Shown piece by piece: positions 23,267-30,695 of a stretch of 30,695 nt of DNA. Under the pieces are notes generated by a model. That model made no database searches and was not told the origin of the DNA. It saw only the letters and a list, made by a program, of their open reading frames with translations. The stretch is from Bryobacterales bacterium (GTDB taxonomy: Bacteria > Acidobacteriota > Terriglobia > Bryobacterales > Bryobacteraceae), in contig JAEUQE010000091.1 in the NCBI GenBank assembly GCA_016789785.1, positions 1-30,695 of the forward strand, read 5' to 3'. The position numbers and the translations under genes are program-made. Numbering within the stretch: the first letter of the stretch is position 1; each line of letters starts with the position of its first letter.

Positions 23267-24241
23267 ATGGCACCCGTTTACTGGCTCATCCGAATTGCCC
23301 TCAGCCTGGTTGGGCTTGCCGCCTTCGGGCAGTCAATTCAAGAATGGCGCACCCGCGTGATCCCGCTGCCCGATGAAGAGATCCTGGCGCCGTGCGAGTA
23401 TCGGATGGTCATCCCCAGCGCGAGCGCCGAAGTGAAGGCCGCATGGGTCGTCTTTGATAGAGGCCAAGACTACTTGAAATGGTACGAGGACCGCCAGGTC
23501 CGCGCTTTCGCGGAGGCGCAACGACTCGCGATCGTGTTGGCGATGCATTGCCGATCAAAGGAACGGGAGGACATGATCGTGCTACCCGAGAAAGGAGTTG
23601 GCCGCGCGCTCTTTGCCGCGCTGGATCAATTGGCGGCTGCCAGCGGCCACAGTGAGGTGGCGTCTGTCGGCATCATTGCATTGGGATGGTCGGGAGCAGG
23701 CTCTCTGGTGGGAAGGCTGGCCGGATACCGGCCAGCCCGATATGTCGCCGGCATCGCGTACGCGCCAGGACAGTACGAGCCCCTGGGAATGGACACGATC
23801 GAACTGTTCGGTGAGGCGCTTCGAAGCCCGCAATTGGTCATCTCCAACGGCGGCGACAAAGTGAGTGGCACGGAACGGCCCTATGCGTACTTCAAGAAAC
23901 ACTTCAATCGGGGCGCGCCGTGGACCTTCGTTGTTCAAAGCCAACTGCCTCACTGTTGCCTACAGAACGCGCAGAGTCTCATCCTCGAATGGCTACGAGC
24001 TGTCCTCGGCGAAGGGAGACCAACGGGCGCAAGTTCCTATGGGTACTTGGCGGTTGAGCAGACCAACGTACTCGACGACTGGAAGCGCCCGACGTTCAAC
24101 GCGACTTCAGGGCGCGTCGGATTTAGAGGCAAAGCCAAACGCGCGGAACTTCCCGCAGGATGGATGCCGTCGCGAGCTTTCTCGCAAGAATGGCTTGCTC
24201 TTGTCGGCAAGCCCAAGCCTATCGCTATCTGGCACCCATAG
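23267..24241 (+). CDS. Exported alpha/beta-hydrolase-like protein, 324 aa
   Basis: The ATG at 23267 starts MAPVYWLIRIALSLVGLAAF, a signal peptide; an ATG at 23201, two bases after the toxin stop, would add 22 residues before it, and frames farther upstream only overlap the toxin gene. The nucleophile elbow is GWSGAGS with Ser142. NGGDKVSG is a plausible acid position, and SQLPHCCLQNAQSLILEWL a plausible His position, as in dienelactone-hydrolase-like and PHB-depolymerase-like proteins. The protein is probably periplasmic or outside the cell. The substrate is unknown. It converges with the ABC ATPase gene, with a 168-bp gap holding a REP-like hairpin. Confidence 0.72.
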   Translation: MAPVYWLIRIALSLVGLAAFGQSIQEWRTRVIPLPDEEILAPCEYRMVIPSASAEVKAAWVVFDRGQDYLKWYEDRQVRAFAEAQRLAIVLAMHCRSKEREDMIVLPEKGVGRALFAALDQLAAASGHSEVASVGIIALGWSGAGSLVGRLAGYRPARYVAGIAYAPGQYEPLGMDTIELFGEALRSPQLVISNGGDKVSGTERPYAYFKKHFNRGAPWTFVVQSQLPHCCLQNAQSLILEWLRAVLGEGRPTGASSYGYLAVEQTNVLDDWKRPTFNATSGRVGFRGKAKRAELPAGWMPSRAFSQEWLALVGKPKPIAIWHP

Positions 24242-24356
24242 CAGTCTTCTTGGAGCCTTCGATCAAACCAACATCGGGATAGAACCCGCAAAGTCGCGAT
24301 GTCATTACTCAACCAGTACTCGATCGCGCGACGGCGCCAAGATGTCGAAATTCCAG

Positions 24357-24377
24357 CCGGAGAACAGGCGTTCTCCG
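24357..24377. repeat. Second copy of the REP-like motif, hairpin
   Basis: CCGGAGAACAGGCG (24357-24370) is repeated from 22563-22576. Here GGAGAAC pairs with GTTCTCC across a 4-nt loop (8-bp stem, 24358-24377). It lies between two convergent genes, so it may also act as a two-way transcription end, but no U-tract follows. Confidence 0.5.
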
Positions 24378-24409
24378 CGGAATCGGCGGTTTCCGGCGGC
24401 GGCGAAACG

Positions 24410-25147
24410 CTACCGGATCTTTTCGTCCTTGGCAACCTTGCCGTCGCGGATGTAGATGACACGGTGCGCATGGAGGGCGATGTCCTGCTCGTGCGTCACC
24501 AGCACGATTGTGTTGCCCTGCTGGTGCAGCCGTTCGAACAAGCCCATGATTTCCACGCCGGTGGCGGAGTCGAGGTTGCCGGTCGGCTCATCCGCAAGCA
24601 GGATCGACGGATTGTTCACCAGGGCGCGGGCGATTGCCACACGCTGCCGCTGTCCACCCGACAGTTCGTTCGGCTTGTGATACATGCGCTTGGCCAAGTC
24701 CACTTGCTGAAGCACCTGATGGGCGCGCTCCAGCCGCTTATCCGCAGGAATCCCGGAATAGATCAACGGCAGTTCCACGTTGTGCACAGCCGTGGCGCGC
24801 GACAACAGGTTGAACGTCTGGAACACGAAGCCGATCTCCTTGTTCCGGATGGCCGCGAGCTCATCGTCGGTCATTGAACTGACCAGACGGCCGTTAATGT
24901 AATACTCGCCCCTGGATGGAGTGTCCAGGCAGCCGATCAGATTCATCAGAGTCGACTTGCCCGACCCGGATGGTCCCATGATCGCCACGTATTCGCCGAC
25001 CTTGATCTCGATGTCGACGCCCGACACCGCGTTGATCTCCTGGTCGCCCATGATGTAGGTCTTCCAAAGATCGAACGTGCGAATCACGATGCCTTGCCGC
25101 TTGAGCTCCGCGCCGCGATCGAGTTTTTCCTGAACTGCCTGTCCCAT
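24410..25147 (-). CDS. ABC transporter ATP-binding protein, MacB/LolD-like
   Basis: A 245-residue ATPase with Walker [10 protein letters not shown] (about residues 58-66), Q-loop FQTFNLL, signature [15 protein letters not shown], Walker B LLADEPT and H-loop VTHEQD. The [11 protein letters not shown] start and the [15 protein letters not shown] block after Walker A are typical of the MacB/LolD/DevA branch, which works with a MacA-type adaptor and an FtsX-like permease. ATG at 25147 with GAGAGG just before it. It lies 27 bp after the adaptor gene. The permease expected next is absent: the following gene is convergent. Confidence 0.93.
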   Translation of the reverse strand: MGQAVQEKLDRGAELKRQGIVIRTFDLWKTYIMGDQEINAVSGVDIEIKVGEYVAIMGPSGSGKSTLMNLIGCLDTPSRGEYYINGRLVSSMTDDELAAIRNKEIGFVFQTFNLLSRATAVHNVELPLIYSGIPADKRLERAHQVLQQVDLAKRMYHKPNELSGGQRQRVAIARALVNNPSILLADEPTGNLDSATGVEIMGLFERLHQQGNTIVLVTHEQDIALHAHRVIYIRDGKVAKDEKIR

Positions 25148-25174
25148 GATCCTCTCGATTGTACCCTAGCTGGG

Positions 25175-26602
25175 TTAGGACTCCGCCTTCAACGGACCCC
25201 TGTTGTTCTCTATCTTCACCTTGGCTTCATTGCGAATGGTGCGGATCACCTTGTAGGAGCCCGTGATGATCTCCTCACCATCATTCAATCCGCTTATTAC
25301 TTCGATGTCGGTGGCGCCTGTGATACCGGTGTCCACTTTCTTGAACATCGCCGCCCCATTATTGATCACGAACACGCCCTGGATTTCCTCCTTGCGGGCT
25401 TTCTCGGCGACAGGATCAAGGGGCGCCGCGGCCTTCACGCCGTTCTTCGGTTCCGGTTCCAGGTCGCCTTTCTGCCGGACGGTGAGCGCCTGAATCGGAA
25501 TGCTGAGGGCCTGCTTCTTCACCGCGGTGGTGATCTTCGCCGTGCACGACAGGCCAGGCCGGATCTCGGTGGGCGGGTTGTCGATTGCGACGACCACTTT
25601 GAAGTCCTTGGCCTCCTGGCTTGAGATGGCGCTCTGGCTCGCCGCCAATCCTGTCGACCGCAAGATTGCCGTGTTTCCGATTTCGATCACCCGTCCCTTG
25701 AATGTCTTGTTCGGCATGGCGTCAATCGTAACGTCGGCCACCTGCTCGAGTTTCACGTTGACGATGTCCGTTTCATCCACCTTCACCTCAGCCGTGATCA
25801 GCGACATGTCGGCGATGGTCATGATCAGGCTGGCGGAGGAGTTCTGGATGCCGGGGACCACGGTCTCGCCGACGCGCACGGGGAGGTTTGTGACGACGCC
25901 GTCGATGGGGGCGATGGAATAGGTGCGCTGCAGGACATCGGCCGCACGCTTCAGGTTGGCCTGTGAAAGCGCGATGCGCCGCTGCGACGCGGTCAGGTTC
26001 TGTACCACCTGCGCACGCTGCGCCTTAAATTGCAGGACGCGAGCCTCGGCTTCCCGCACGGCCGCCTGGAATGCGGTGTATTCGGAAGCGCGTTGATCAT
26101 ACTCCTGGCGGGAGATCAATTTGTCGTCCCAAAGGCGCTTGGCGCGATCGAAGAAAATGCGCGTGCGTTCGAGGTCGGCCTTGGCCCGTTCCACCGACGC
26201 TTCGGCTGTGCGAATGTTCTCATCCGCTGCCCCGACGCCAGCCTCACTGGCCGCCGACTCTGCCTCGGAAGTGCTAAGCGCCGCGCGTTGAGCGGCGACT
26301 TCCGCCTCCGGCTGTACGGATTCCAGGCGGGCCAGTACTTGACCCTTGCGTACGCTCTGACCCTCAGTGACCAGAATTTCCGTGATGCGGGACGGCGACA
26401 CGGCGTTCGTTCCGATGTTGATATAATTGCGCGGCTTGACTTCGCCCGATGCGGTGACCAGAGACGTCAGATCCTGCCGCATCACCCGGCCGGTCTGCAC
26501 AGCCACAATACCTTTCTTGCTGTATCGATACCCGGCGAAGGCTCCGCCGGCGATGACCAGCAGAAGAACCACACCAAGGATGATCTTCGTTTTTCGCTTC
26601 AC
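25175..26602 (-). CDS. Efflux periplasmic adaptor, MacA/HlyD-like
   Basis: A 475-residue membrane-fusion protein. It begins with GTG at 26602 and MKRKTKIILGVVLLLVIAGG, an N-terminal membrane anchor (residues 6-24). A lipoyl half-domain follows (VTEGQSVRKGQVLARLES), then a long helical hairpin of about 130 residues (AALSTSEAESAASEAGVGAA to ASQRRIALSQANLKRAADVL), then the second lipoyl half (APIDGVVTNLPVRVGETVVP) and beta-barrel and MP domains. These proteins connect inner-membrane transporters with an outer-membrane channel such as TolC. The first gene of the pair with the ATPase. MacA-like is preferred over RND-type because of the adjacent ABC ATPase. Confidence 0.92.
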   Translation of the reverse strand: MKRKTKIILGVVLLLVIAGGAFAGYRYSKKGIVAVQTGRVMRQDLTSLVTASGEVKPRNYINIGTNAVSPSRITEILVTEGQSVRKGQVLARLESVQPEAEVAAQRAALSTSEAESAASEAGVGAADENIRTAEASVERAKADLERTRIFFDRAKRLWDDKLISRQEYDQRASEYTAFQAAVREAEARVLQFKAQRAQVVQNLTASQRRIALSQANLKRAADVLQRTYSIAPIDGVVTNLPVRVGETVVPGIQNSSASLIMTIADMSLITAEVKVDETDIVNVKLEQVADVTIDAMPNKTFKGRVIEIGNTAILRSTGLAASQSAISSQEAKDFKVVVAIDNPPTEIRPGLSCTAKITTAVKKQALSIPIQALTVRQKGDLEPEPKNGVKAAAPLDPVAEKARKEEIQGVFVINNGAAMFKKVDTGITGATDIEVISGLNDGEEIITGSYKVIRTIRNEAKVKIENNRGPLKAES

Positions 26603-26826
26603 TAAATTTTCCGACTCCCAACGGAATCAGACGCTTCGTGAGACAGGAAAGTTCAAAATCGCGCGCAACTTACGCGCGGCGAGGCGTCCTACCTCCATTA
26701 TAGAGACGCCACAGCGCACCCGCAGGCAACAGGTACCGGATCAGATTCCCGCAATCGGTTTGTCACGGCAGTACCAGACCCTTCCGCCCAACCGCGGTCC
26801 GGGCTGTGGAAATCCCGTGCAAAAGC

Positions 26827-26857
26827 TTGACAGACCCCGCCAGATCTGCAACATAAT
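26827..26857 (+). promoter_or_regulatory. Promoter candidate for dnaB
   Basis: A perfect TTGACA (26827-26832) and CATAAT (26852-26857) are separated by 19 bases, about two longer than ideal. They lie 101-132 bp upstream of the dnaB start. This is the best sigma-70-like pair in the 356-bp gap between the adaptor gene and dnaB. Confidence 0.5.
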
Positions 26858-26869
26858 CAGAGAGATCCG

Positions 26870-26921
26870 CGATCCACAGGCTGTGAAAAAAAGATTGCCG
26901 ATTTTCACCGTGTAATCCACA
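26870..26921. promoter_or_regulatory. DnaA-box-like sites and inverted repeat in dnaB leader
   Basis: Two DnaA-box-like 9-mers, CGATCCACA (26870-26878, seven of nine to TTATCCACA) and TAATCCACA (26913-26921, eight of nine), flank a 7-bp inverted repeat GTGAAAA/TTTTCAC (26883-26889 and 26902-26908). A third, weaker one on the minus strand is at 26805-26813. They lie just after the predicted promoter, before dnaB. This could be DnaA control of dnaB. It is not a clear origin of replication: too few boxes and no AT-rich unwinding element. Confidence 0.4.
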
Positions 26922-26958
26922 GGCCCGGCGCGTAGAATGGAAAGACCCGCGCTTCCGC

Positions 26959-28329
26959 ATGCCCAGAGAGGATGCCATCTTCGAGAAAGGGCTTCCGGCC
27001 AACGCCGACGCCGAACGGTTCGTCCTGGGCTCCATCCTTGTCGACGATCAGGTGTACCTCCAGGTGGCGGGGGTTCTCGAGCCGGAAGACTTCAGCCTCG
27101 AAAAACACCGCCGCATCTTCCTGCGCATGACCGAACTTCGCGACCGCAATGAGCGCATCGATCGTGTCACGCTCGCGAATGAGTTAATGCGCCAGGGCCA
27201 GTTGGAGTCGGTGGATGGCCTCTCTTATCTCGTCTCGCTGGACGACGGCCTGCCTTCGATCACCAACATCGACTCTTACATTCGCATTGTGAAGGAGAAG
27301 GCGCTGCTGCGCCGGATCATTCTCACTTCGCAGCGCACGATCGACCGTTGCGTTGCGGGCGATGAGGCCGCGGACAACATCCTCGCCGCGGCGGGTGATG
27401 AAATCCTCAAGCTCGGGGAGAACAAAGGGAGCACGGGCCTCGCCACGCCGCAGGAGATCATTGAGGGGTACGACGGCGGCATCAGCGCTTTTCTCGATCC
27501 GAGCAAGCGGATCCAGGGTATCTCGACGGGCTTCCTGAAGTACGACGAGAAGACCGGCGGGATGCGGCCGGGGGAATTGATCATTCTTGCCGCGCGCCCC
27601 GCCATGGGGAAGACGGCGCTGGCGCTGAACATCGCCATGCACGTGGCTTTGAAGGTGCGGAAGACGGTGGCGTTGTTCTCGCTCGAAATGTCCAAGGAGT
27701 CGCTGCTGACCCGTCTGCTCTGCGCCGCGGCGCGCGTGGACAGCCAGAAGTTCCGCGCCGGATTCCTGAACCAGAATGAACGCCGGCAGTTGCAGGTGGC
27801 CGCATCGGAACTGGTGGAGGCGCCACTATACATCGACGATACGGCAAGTACGAATATCATGGACATCCATGCGAAGCTTCGCCGCCTGAAGCAGGAGCAT
27901 GGGCTGGGTCTGGTGGTGGTGGACTATCTGCAACTGATGTCGTCGAAGGGGCGATTTGACAGCCGCGTGCAGGAAGTCAGCTCGATGTCGCGAGGTCTGA
28001 AGCTGATGTCGAAGGAACTGGAAGTGCCGATTTTGGCGCTGTCGCAGTTGAGCCGTGCACCCGATACGCGCCAGGGCGATCACCGTCCGCAACTGAGTGA
28101 TCTTCGCGAATCCGGCTCGATTGAGCAGGACGCCGACGTCGTGAATTTCATCTTCCGTGAGGAAGTCTACAAGCCGGATCGCACCGACTTGAAGGGGCTG
28201 GCCGAGTTGATCATCGCCAAGCAGCGCTCCGGTCCGACGGGCAAGGTGAAGCTGGTGTTTCTCCATGCGTTGACGAAGTTCGAGAATCAGCTTGGGGATG
28301 TGGATGAGGAGGAGGGCGCCGGCGAGTAG
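26959..28329 (+). CDS. dnaB: Replicative DNA helicase DnaB
   Basis: A 456-residue DnaB. The N-terminal all-helical domain (residues about 14-110, NADAERFVLGSILVDDQVYL) contacts primase. The linker is followed by the RecA-like motor: Walker A in AARPAMGKTALALN (about residues 210-222), FSLEMSKESLLTRLLC, Walker B LVVVDYLQLM, the ALSQLSRAPDTR block and SDLRESGSIEQDADVV with the arginine finger region, ending with AKQRSGPTGKVKLVF. Length and all motifs are normal; no intein. ATG at 26959 is accepted though its Shine-Dalgarno is weak (GGAAAG lies too far). It unwinds DNA at the replication fork. It is single in its transcription unit. Confidence 0.97.
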   Translation: MPREDAIFEKGLPANADAERFVLGSILVDDQVYLQVAGVLEPEDFSLEKHRRIFLRMTELRDRNERIDRVTLANELMRQGQLESVDGLSYLVSLDDGLPSITNIDSYIRIVKEKALLRRIILTSQRTIDRCVAGDEAADNILAAAGDEILKLGENKGSTGLATPQEIIEGYDGGISAFLDPSKRIQGISTGFLKYDEKTGGMRPGELIILAARPAMGKTALALNIAMHVALKVRKTVALFSLEMSKESLLTRLLCAAARVDSQKFRAGFLNQNERRQLQVAASELVEAPLYIDDTASTNIMDIHAKLRRLKQEHGLGLVVVDYLQLMSSKGRFDSRVQEVSSMSRGLKLMSKELEVPILALSQLSRAPDTRQGDHRPQLSDLRESGSIEQDADVVNFIFREEVYKPDRTDLKGLAELIIAKQRSGPTGKVKLVFLHALTKFENQLGDVDEEEGAGE

Positions 28330-28440
28330 GGGAGTGCGCACCCACCGCCAGCCGAGCCATTTGATCCTGGCGATTCGCTGACGCGATTTCGATCACGGCG
28401 GCGCGCCGCGGAGTTGCAAACTGCCCGAATGTGAATGAAT

Positions 28441-29709
28441 CTAAAACCTCCACGCCGACATGCTCCAACGCAACGGATGGCGGGGGTGGTAGATTTCGAA
28501 GATCTGAGGACCGAATGGCATGACAAAAGGTACTTCGAAGAGTGCCTCGGTTTCAGAGAGTATCTGCAACTCCCTGTCGGTCCCCGCCAGCACGACGCGC
28601 CAGCCGGCGCCGGGAAAGCTCCCACGCAACGTGACTCGCGTTGCCGGGTACAACCGGATTCCGCCGAGAGGCATCTCGGGATAGCAGGCGATCGGGCACA
28701 TCATCATTAGGGAGGCTTGTTCCCCATCGTGCCCGCTGATTTCGACAAAGTGTGCCAGCCATTCCTGTTCTTCACCGGTGGCGGTGTCGATTCTCACCAC
28801 GCGGTCATCGGCAGAGATCGCGAAAAGGGCGGGACCGCCGGGGACGAACTGCCGGTACGGACCGGGGGCCAGCGGTTGCGCGATGTTGGTCCGTCCGTCG
28901 TAGCGGATCAGCGCGCCTTCTTCGTCAAGGTACCAGAGGATGTTGCCATCGTCGCGCAGAGCGGGAGCGGAGCCTCGAAGTCCAAGGGCAAAATCGGTTC
29001 CACCGGTGATCCAATGCAACTCGCGGTTGCTCTGTTCGACGTACACGACATTCTCCCCGGATGCGTCTGGAACGGCTTCCACGGCATCCTTCGTCTGAGG
29101 GAGCGGAGTGGCGACCAACGGGTCGAGCCATAGGAGGCGGGATCCTCGCAGAACCAAAGTGCGCGCAGTGCTGGTGATAATCCTGCGGCCGATGCGTGCG
29201 GCGGGCATGATGTCCGGGGGCGAAGCTGCGAGGCGATTGAGAGTGGTAGTCTCGTGAAGTCCTTGCAGGGGGACCGTCAAGGTTACTCCCAAGCCGGAAC
29301 AGACTTCGGTCTGGTTAATCGACGCGAGGCGGCCTGACCGGTCGAGCCGCAGGACAGTTTGCCGCCCCATGTTGGCGGTGTTCATCCCTTCTCCGCGAAT
29401 CGTGAACGTGGCCCAGCACAGCGGTCGAAGAAAACAGGAACTCCCTGCGACGCCGCACGCACGCTGAGCATAGAATGTGGCGGCGATGATGGTACCCGCG
29501 TCGTTGATGTCCGCCACGCGATCCTGGATCGCGCTTGCGGTGATGGAGGCGCCCGCCGCATCCAGGCGAAACCAGTTCGTTGCATCGAACCTGTTGCGCA
29601 CCTGGACGAATACGGTGTTCCCGTCTGCCGTGGCAATCAGATTGAGATAGGTTTCCGCCGCGCCCGAGGCTGGCATCAGGCAAAGCAGTACGAGCAGTAG
29701 AAGGATCAT
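28441..29709 (-). CDS. Secreted propeller-like protein of unknown function, 422 aa
   Basis: ATG at 29709 with a strong GGAGGG five bases upstream; the first residues MILLLLVLLCLMPASGAAET form a signal peptide. A perfect -10 TATAAT lies about 70 bp upstream. The mature part has loosely repeated beta-strand motifs: NGLFRL-like DATNWFRLDAAGASITASAI, QTVLRLDRSGRLASINQTEV, GRRIITSTARTLVLRGSRLL, GENVVYVEQSNRELHWITGG and GGPALFAISADDRVVRIDTA. They suggest a beta-propeller. The C-terminal part (ATRVTLRGSFPGAGWRVVLA, then EALFEVPFVMPFG) looks like an IPT/TIG or Ig-like domain as in other Acidobacterial 'propeller plus Ig' secreted proteins. No enzyme motif seen. The frame continues upstream without a stop (see the next entry). 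Confidence 0.75.
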   Translation of the reverse strand: MILLLLVLLCLMPASGAAETYLNLIATADGNTVFVQVRNRFDATNWFRLDAAGASITASAIQDRVADINDAGTIIAATFYAQRACGVAGSSCFLRPLCWATFTIRGEGMNTANMGRQTVLRLDRSGRLASINQTEVCSGLGVTLTVPLQGLHETTTLNRLAASPPDIMPAARIGRRIITSTARTLVLRGSRLLWLDPLVATPLPQTKDAVEAVPDASGENVVYVEQSNRELHWITGGTDFALGLRGSAPALRDDGNILWYLDEEGALIRYDGRTNIAQPLAPGPYRQFVPGGPALFAISADDRVVRIDTATGEEQEWLAHFVEISGHDGEQASLMMMCPIACYPEMPLGGIRLYPATRVTLRGSFPGAGWRVVLAGTDRELQILSETEALFEVPFVMPFGPQIFEIYHPRHPLRWSMSAWRF

Positions 29710-30695
29710 CGCTACCCTCCGGTTGAAAAAAGCGTGCCCTCGGGTTCCTGATCTCTTGAAAAGATCTGTCTTTGGCTCAATTATAGGCGACGAATCTGGT
29801 GGCCGCACGGGAAGGGCTGTTGCAAACACGAGCGGATGGGCGGGCGATGTTCTGAGAAGGCTACTGGTGGTCTGTAGGCCGGAGTGGAAACGGCCGTCAG
29901 CCTGGAACTTGGCGTTGGCGGCCAAGGCCTGGACGAGCGTTACTGGCGCCCAGGCCCACGCTTCCCTCGATAGCCGGGAGAACTGATATGGCCTGGAAAG
30001 GGCGGCGTAGTAGTTGAGCGGGCGAATCAGCGAAGGCGCGGTCCTGTTGTTGCCGGCTGGGGAGATGCAGTTCATGTCGTCCACGGGCCAGCCGCACTCC
30101 TTGGCCCTTGCCCCAAAGACCGGGATGGCGCCAAGGGTCACGATGGAGTTGGGGGAAGCGTTGACTCCGGGCAGCATGTCCGGCAGGCCAACTCCCACCA
30201 TTTTCAGCAGAGACGACACCAGGATCTGGTCCGGGGTGACCGGCACTCCCGAGGGGCCTTCATCGTTCTGGTTGACCTGCAACTGGACAGGGCTGCTCAC
30301 GTCGTGGAAGGGCAGTTCGAGTTTGGGGCCTCTCGAAGACGCCGTCAAGCCGGTCCATGCACTGCGCATGGATTCGATACTGGAGAACTGGTAAGGCAGA
30401 TCGGAGGCCAGCAATTGCCCGGAAGTGAGGACTTCCCCGAAGTTGGGACCACGGTACTCGGAGGGGTTGTTTTCGGCGAACAGCCGGTTGAGGGTGCGCA
30501 CGATCGCCCCGTGCCGGCCCGAGGAGGGGCCAGGGACCACATCGGCGCCGGGCTGAGGGCAGCCGAACGGAGTCAAAGTCTTCAACAGAAAATCGAGGAA
30601 CTTTCCGCCATCGTTCTTGGGAGGCGCGATGCGGGGCGCTTGTCTTCCGCGAGCGGGTAAGGATTGAAGGGCCTTGCGGCTCAAGAACTGAAAGA
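29710..30695 (-). CDS. Partial unrecognised gene, frame open into next gene
   Basis: From the right edge the minus strand is open for about 328 codons in the same frame as the secreted protein that starts at 29709. Codons down to about 29850 have strong GC preference at third positions and yield protein-like sequence, e.g. GRHGAIVRTLNRLFAENNPS, DQILVSSLLKMVGVGLPDML and RPLNYYAALSRPYQFSRLSR. From about 29850 to 29710 the quality falls and the DNA contains a TATAAT box and the Shine-Dalgarno of the next gene. So the true end lies before that, but no stop codon in frame is found; the gene may have lost its end, be frameshifted, or be fused. The 5' end is beyond the window. I do not recognise the family. 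Confidence 0.45.
29780..29785 (-). promoter_or_regulatory. -10 element for the secreted propeller-like gene
   Basis: TATAAT on the minus strand, 71-76 bp upstream of the ATG at 29709. A leader of about 60 bases would result. There is no good -35 at 16-18 bp, so the promoter may be weak or need an activator. It supports the start at 29709 as an independent gene. Confidence 0.4.

Noticed and set aside
26700..26958. Origin of replication near dnaB
   Set aside because: Only three imperfect DnaA-like boxes, no clear AT-rich unwinding element, and no dnaA or dnaN nearby.
1..30695. tRNA, rRNA, CRISPR array, complete insertion sequence or prophage
   Set aside because: No cloverleaf with TTCGA arm, no regularly spaced repeats, and no transposase, integrase or phage structural gene was recognised.

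Overview
The window is high-GC bacterial DNA. It most resembles an Acidobacteriota genome of the Solibacter/Bryobacter type. That placement is an inference from gene content: an HTH-TM-PD40 propeller protein, a B12-dependent class II ribonucleotide reductase, a WPQFRGP-type PQQ propeller protein, a lactonase-family propeller, and many PemK/MazF and PIN toxins. No rRNA or other marker settles it. I see no tRNA, rRNA, CRISPR array, complete insertion sequence or prophage.

Layout, left to right. (1) 1-1463, minus strand: the 5' part of a Tat-exported nitroreductase-like protein, then a secreted protein with RTX-like Gly/Asp repeats. (2) 1781-3405, minus: two toxin-antitoxin pairs, each a small DNA-binding antitoxin followed by a MazF/PemK toxin. 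(3) 3681-7166, minus: a likely operon of a small exported helical protein, a TFIIB-type zinc-ribbon protein and a P2-type cation ATPase. (4) 7425-7608: a decayed, internally deleted second copy of part of the RTX-like gene. (5) 7783-13470: a membrane-anchored amidase (+), a TPR protein (-), the HTH-TM-propeller protein (+) and a lactonase-fold protein (-). (6) 13585-15614, minus: a Phd-VapC pair, a frameshifted coding remnant, and a three-gene cassette of unknown function with overlapping or coupled junctions. (7) 16001-18832, minus: nrdJ, with a clear Rho-independent terminator downstream and a NrdR-box-like site upstream. (8) 19220-20099 (+): a frameshifted Rpn/PD-(D/E)XK-like nuclease gene. 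(9) 20109-22537, minus: an MFS transporter followed by a PQQ-propeller protein. (10) 22713-24241 (+): a third MazF-type pair and an exported alpha/beta-hydrolase-like protein. (11) 24410-26602, minus: a MacA-like adaptor and a MacB/LolD-like ATPase with no permease beside them. (12) 26959-28329 (+): dnaB, with DnaA-box-like sites in its leader. (13) 28441-30695, minus: a secreted propeller-like protein and, upstream in the same uninterrupted frame, part of an unrecognised gene that runs off the window.

Core replication and nucleotide genes (nrdJ, dnaB) are thus interspersed with accessory material: four toxin-antitoxin modules, three gene remnants and two copies of a short REP-like motif. I did not find a system that can be called new with confidence. 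The best candidates for something undescribed are the three-gene cassette at 14473-15614, whose last junction carries a 17-bp tandem duplication that keeps stop/start overlap, and the two-gene uninterrupted frame at the right edge.
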